The position numbers and the translations under genes were made by a program. Positions 60,460-64,000 of a DNA stretch of 64,000 bases are shown piece after piece (the stretch's first letter is position 1; every line of letters starts with the position of its first letter). This DNA is from CBDFJH01 sp965198095. GTDB lineage: Bacteria > Latescibacterota > UBA2968 > GCA-2709665. The notes under the pieces were generated by a model, which did no database searches, had not been told where the DNA came from, and saw only the letters and a list, made by a program, of their open reading frames with translations. Location of the stretch: NCBI GenBank assembly GCA_965198095.1, contig OZ240239.1, positions 1,116,001 to 1,180,000 of the forward strand. Direction: 5' to 3'.

Positions 60460-61710
60460 ATGATGCACAGGCGAAGAAAATACGGAGCCCTGAGGTGGGT
60501 GGGTGGGATCGCGGGCGGGTTGACGCTGCTGCTCGTCGGCCTCTCCATGATCCAGATCGATGACGTCGTACGGGGTCGCGGCATCGTGGATCCCGGACAG
60601 AAGATCTACGTCGACGCGCCACTCAAACGAGTTGTGGAAAAAATCCTGTGCTACCCCGGGACGCCCGTGGCCGCCCGTCAGCCCGTCGCCCGGCTCTACA
60701 ATGCCGATCTGCGGACGAGCCTCGCCGCCGCGGACAAGGAAGTTCAGCGCGCCCAGGCGAATCTGGAGGCGGCTTGGGCAAGCCTGTCGCTTCTGAAGGA
60801 AAGACCGACGCCGGAAGCGCTCAAGATTGCGGAGTCGAAGGTCGAGCAAGCGAGAATCAACTTGGCTGCCCGGGCGCAGGACCGCGAAAGGGCCGAGCAC
60901 CTCTACCTGGGCAAACGCCTGTGGAGCCGGGACGACCTCGAGCGCGCACGAACCCACTACGATCTCGCCGCAGCCAGCCTCAAGCTTGAAGTCGAGAGCT
61001 ACAACCTCGTCAGAAGGGGCGCTTCGCCCGCACAGTTGCGACACGCGGAGGCCGAGGTGCGCCGGACGGAAGCCGAGCTCGACAAGTCCCGACACAGCCG
61101 GGATGCGGCCCGGGAGAAACTGGAGCTCACCACCCTCAGGTCTCCAGTCGACGGCGTCGTCGCACGGCTGGATCTGCATCCCGGCATGCAGGCCGAACAG
61201 GGGCAGATCGTGATGATCATAGCGGGCAATGCACGCGGACCCGTGATCGATGCCTGGGTTGCCGAGACGAATGCGTGGAAGATCGGACTGGGAAACCGCG
61301 TGGAAATCTTGAGCAATCTGTTCACGGACCCGGAGGCGTTTGCCGGGTTCGGAAAAGTTTCGAAGTTTTACGACTACGCCGTTCACGAAGGCGGTTCGAG
61401 AAGCTTTGAGTTGGAAGTCGACGTGAGCGACACCCCCTTACCTCTGAAATACGGTTCCACGGCTGACCTGCACATCGTCGTTGGCAAAAGAAGCATTCTG
61501 AAGATCCTGCTTGGCATCGAGAACCGAAGCGCGATTCAGGACCGCCAAACGCCCGACAGGTTTGTCCGATCGGCATACGACCCCGGAGCTGTCTCTTCCC
61601 GGGCCGACCTCGCCAAGGTCGTCTCGCCCGCTCATGCGGATTCAGGTAAAGCCACCATCGATTTTTCCGCAGTCGGCAACGGAATCGAGGCGCCGGACGC
61701 GCGGCCTTGA
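60460..61710 (+). CDS. HlyD-family membrane fusion (periplasmic adaptor) protein
   Basis: The protein has 416 aa; ATG 60460 (a second ATG follows directly), AAGGG upstream. One N-terminal transmembrane segment (~15-32), then a lipoyl/barrel half (RGRGIVDPGQKIYVDAPLKR), a long alpha-helical coiled-coil hairpin (~95-215, rich in Ala/Glu/Arg), the second lipoyl half (LRSPVDGVVARLDLHPGMQ) and a beta-barrel/membrane-proximal domain to ~350, with a low-complexity tail. Such adaptors bridge an inner-membrane transporter and an outer-membrane channel (type I secretion or efflux). No transporter gene is adjacent in the window, so its partner is unknown. Confidence 0.85.
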   Translation: MMHRRRKYGALRWVGGIAGGLTLLLVGLSMIQIDDVVRGRGIVDPGQKIYVDAPLKRVVEKILCYPGTPVAARQPVARLYNADLRTSLAAADKEVQRAQANLEAAWASLSLLKERPTPEALKIAESKVEQARINLAARAQDRERAEHLYLGKRLWSRDDLERARTHYDLAAASLKLEVESYNLVRRGASPAQLRHAEAEVRRTEAELDKSRHSRDAAREKLELTTLRSPVDGVVARLDLHPGMQAEQGQIVMIIAGNARGPVIDAWVAETNAWKIGLGNRVEILSNLFTDPEAFAGFGKVSKFYDYAVHEGGSRSFELEVDVSDTPLPLKYGSTADLHIVVGKRSILKILLGIENRSAIQDRQTPDRFVRSAYDPGAVSSRADLAKVVSPAHADSGKATIDFSAVGNGIEAPDARP

Positions 61711-61735
61711 AGGGTCATCCGACCCGACAAATACC

Positions 61736-61764
61736 TTGCCCGGAGTTGGGTCTTCGTTTATATT
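61736..61764 (+). promoter_or_regulatory. Promoter of the PPDK gene
   Basis: TTGCCC (61736-61741), 17-bp spacer, TATATT (61759-61764), 87 bp before the ATG. Confidence 0.55.
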
Positions 61765-61851
61765 CGCACGTTCCCTCCGCAGCAAACCCTGCAGGAGCAC
61801 CTTCAATCCATATCCCCCGAACCCCTGCGGCAACAACCGAGCAGAAGAACG

Positions 61852-64000
61852 ATGGCAATAGAAAAAGGAAGCAATGAGGCAAAGCGGCGACAAAAGCCGT
61901 ATGTCTATTTCTTCGGCGACAATCAGGCCGACGGAGATGGCGGCCTGAGAGACCTGCTCGGCGGCAAGGGCGCCAACCTGGCCGAGATGTCTCGGATCGG
62001 CATACCCGTCCCGGCAGGATTTACGATCAGCACGGAAGTGTGCAGCTACTACTATGACCACAACAAGCGATATCCAAGGGGCCTCCGGAGGCAAGTGCTG
62101 TCGAACCTGAAAAAGGTGGAAGCGATCATGGGGGGCCGGTTCGGAAACCCCGAGAATCCCCTCCTGCTTTCGGTCCGCTCGGGTGCGCGCGTTTCCATGC
62201 CCGGCATGATGGAGACCGTCCTGAACCTCGGGTTGAACGACGAGATCACCAGCGGCCTCATCTTGAAATCCGGAAACGAGCGCTTCGTCTACGACGCCTA
62301 CCGGCGTCTTATCCAGACCTACGGCGACGTGGTGATGGGCGTCCAGCCCACGGCCATGGAAATAGACCCGTTTGAGGCGGAAATCGAAAAGATCAAGACC
62401 CGAAGGGGCGTCCGGTTCGACACGGAGCTGACGGCCGACGATCTCAAATGGCTCGTGGCCAGGTTCAAGAAGGTCGTAAGGCAAAGATCCGGCAAGGATT
62501 TCCCGGAAGACCCGATCGAACAGCTCTGGGGGGCGATCGGCGCCGTCTTCTCGTCGTGGAACGGCAGACGCGCCGTCGTATACCGGGAGATCCACGGGAT
62601 CCCTCACGGCTGGGGCACCGCCGTGAACGTCCAAGCCATGGTCTACGGAAACATGGGGCCTGACTGTGCCACCGGTGTCGCGTTTACGCGGAATCCGTCC
62701 ACGGGCGAGAGAAAGTTCTATGGCGAGTACCTCGTAAACGCCCAGGGCGAGGATGTCGTAGCCGGAATCCGGACGCCTGAACCTGTCTCCAAAATGAAAA
62801 GAAAGCTTCCGGAGGCCTACCAGACGCTGGAACAGATCTACAAGAAACTGGAGCGACACTTCCGGGACATGCAGGACATCGAGTTCACCGTTCAAGAGCG
62901 ACGACTCTGGATGCTGCAGACCCGTACGGGGAAACGTACGGCCGCCGCCAGCTTGAAGATTGCCGTGGATATGGTCCGAGAAGGCCTGATCGACAAGAAG
63001 ACGGCAATCGCGCGAGTGGACCCCTCGCACCTGGACCAGCTTCTGCATCCCACTTTCGATCGGAAGGCGGACCGGAACGTCTTGGCGAAGGGTCTGCCGG
63101 CATCCCCTGGCGCAGCCACGGGACAGGTCGTCTTTCAAGCGGATGCGGCGGAGGCGTGGGCAGCGAACGGCAAGTCCGTCGTCCTCGCCCGGCTGGAGAC
63201 CTCCCCTGAAGACATCGGGGGCATGAATGCCGCAAAGGGCATCCTGACGGCTCGCGGCGGAGTGACGTCGCACGCGGCGGTGGTCGCTCGAGGCATGGGC
63301 AAGTGCTGTGTGGCGGGCTGCGGCGATCTCGTGATCGACTACGGAAAAGAAACGATGGTCGTGAACGGCAAGACGCTCAGGTCGGGAGACTGGATCTCGA
63401 TCGACGGGTCATCCGGTGAAGTGATGCTGGGTCGCGTGCAAACGCAAAAGGCCAGGCTGTCGGGGAATTTCACGACGATTATGCGTTGGGCGGACGGCAT
63501 ACGGAAACTCAAGGTCCGTACGAACGCCGACACGCCGCAAGATGCTGAAGTCGCCCGGAAATTCGGGGCCGAAGGGATCGGACTTTGCCGTACGGAGCAC
63601 ATGTTTTTCGAGGGGGATCGGATTCTGGCTGTCAGGGAAATGATCTTGGCGGACGACGAGGCGGGACGCAGAAAAGCCTTGAGAAAATTGCTCCCGATCC
63701 AGCAGATGGATTTCGAGGGCATCTTCAAAGCGATGAAGGGCCTCCCGGTCACGATTCGCCTCCTGGATCCGCCGCTTCACGAATTCCTTCCCCGGGAACG
63801 CGGTCAACAGCGAGAAATGGCAAACCAGATGGGCGTCTCCCTGAAGCAGATCGAGGAGAAGGTCGACGCACTCGAAGAGTTCAATCCCATGCTGGGACAC
63901 CGCGGCTGCCGCCTGGGCATCACCTTTCCGGAAATCTACGAAATGCAGGCCCGCGCCATTTTCCTGGCCGCGGCAAGAGTCCGGAAAAGACGTATTCAGG
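61852..64000 (+). CDS. ppdK: Pyruvate, phosphate dikinase (N-terminal ~716 residues; runs off right edge)
   Basis: ATG 61852; open to the window end. It interconverts pyruvate + ATP + Pi and PEP + AMP + PPi. Nucleotide-binding domain: LLGGKGANLAEMSRIGIPVP near 35-55, SVRSGARVSMPGMMETVLNL near 125-145, TRNPSTGER near 280. Phosphohistidine domain with the catalytic His474 in RGGVTSHAAVVARGMGKCCV. The start of the PEP/pyruvate TIM barrel has GLCRTEHMFFE and, at the edge, RGCRLGITFPEIYEMQARAI. Full-length PPDKs have ~880-900 residues, so about 170-180 are missing. Residues up to ~20 are a non-conserved Lys/Arg-rich extension. Confidence 0.95.
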   Translation, partial: MAIEKGSNEAKRRQKPYVYFFGDNQADGDGGLRDLLGGKGANLAEMSRIGIPVPAGFTISTEVCSYYYDHNKRYPRGLRRQVLSNLKKVEAIMGGRFGNPENPLLLSVRSGARVSMPGMMETVLNLGLNDEITSGLILKSGNERFVYDAYRRLIQTYGDVVMGVQPTAMEIDPFEAEIEKIKTRRGVRFDTELTADDLKWLVARFKKVVRQRSGKDFPEDPIEQLWGAIGAVFSSWNGRRAVVYREIHGIPHGWGTAVNVQAMVYGNMGPDCATGVAFTRNPSTGERKFYGEYLVNAQGEDVVAGIRTPEPVSKMKRKLPEAYQTLEQIYKKLERHFRDMQDIEFTVQERRLWMLQTRTGKRTAAASLKIAVDMVREGLIDKKTAIARVDPSHLDQLLHPTFDRKADRNVLAKGLPASPGAATGQVVFQADAAEAWAANGKSVVLARLETSPEDIGGMNAAKGILTARGGVTSHAAVVARGMGKCCVAGCGDLVIDYGKETMVVNGKTLRSGDWISIDGSSGEVMLGRVQTQKARLSGNFTTIMRWADGIRKLKVRTNADTPQDAEVARKFGAEGIGLCRTEHMFFEGDRILAVREMILADDEAGRRKALRKLLPIQQMDFEGIFKAMKGLPVTIRLLDPPLHEFLPRERGQQREMANQMGVSLKQIEEKVDALEEFNPMLGHRGCRLGITFPEIYEMQARAIFLAAARVRKRRIQ

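Overview
The window is GC-rich bacterial DNA carrying single-copy metabolic genes separated by long tracts of repeats and paralogous surface-protein genes. PorV/PorQ-like outer-membrane barrels, dockerin-like EF-hand pairs next to signal peptides, FN3/cadherin/LRR surface proteins and C-terminal Phe residues point to a Gram-negative-type cell of the FCB kind (for example an uncultured Latescibacterota- or Poribacteria-like lineage). That placement is inference from gene content only.

Layout. 1-7.35 kb (minus strand): two very large secreted proteins whose first ~1.1 kb is an almost identical duplication. The complete one (2033 aa) joins cohesin-like, EF-hand, cadherin, FN3 and YWTD-propeller domains to a C-terminal phosphohistidine plus PPDK_N-like module arranged as in glucan water dikinases. 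7.35-11.3 kb: a mosaic of non-coding repeats, a decayed REP-associated transposase and an IS481-family element (1289 bp). 11.3-23.8 kb: ordinary metabolism: tenA, threonine aldolase, folD, an EF-hand/propeller protein, two zinc alcohol dehydrogenases in an operon, a TPR protein coupled to a malate/lactate dehydrogenase, an amidohydrolase and an AlkP-superfamily hydrolase. 24-48 kb: an array on one strand mixing three paralogous families: (A) small secreted proteins built from Sm/SH3-like barrel modules, (B) PorV-like outer-membrane barrels, (C) dockerin-LRR proteins. It holds many fragments and one frameshifted copy, and is interrupted by a second IS481 copy, an adenylate kinase gene and an HD-hydrolase gene. 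48.2-49.9 kb: two tandem structured leaders, each ending in an intrinsic terminator, precede a 42-aa ORF and an FN3 protein. 50-51.5 kb: repeats, then rpsT.

51.8-59.4 kb (minus strand) is a sulfur-assimilation region: cysC-cysH, then cysM, a JAMM protease, an epimerase-like SDR, a bicupin, a MoaD/ThiS-like sulfur carrier ending in Gly-Gly-Arg-Arg, an Rrf2 regulator and cysK. It resembles the mycobacterial CysO-CysM-Mec route of cysteine synthesis on a carrier protein. The last part has tRNA-Lys(UUU), a HlyD-type adaptor and the start of pyruvate phosphate dikinase, which runs off the right edge.

The repeats follow a logic. A ~485-550 bp non-coding element with 16-17 bp terminal inverted repeats (CCTGAATNATTCATAA type) occurs in several copies. 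Each carries a hairpin whose stem varies between copies by paired changes, and both IS481 copies sit in the loop of that hairpin with the same 5-bp target duplication.
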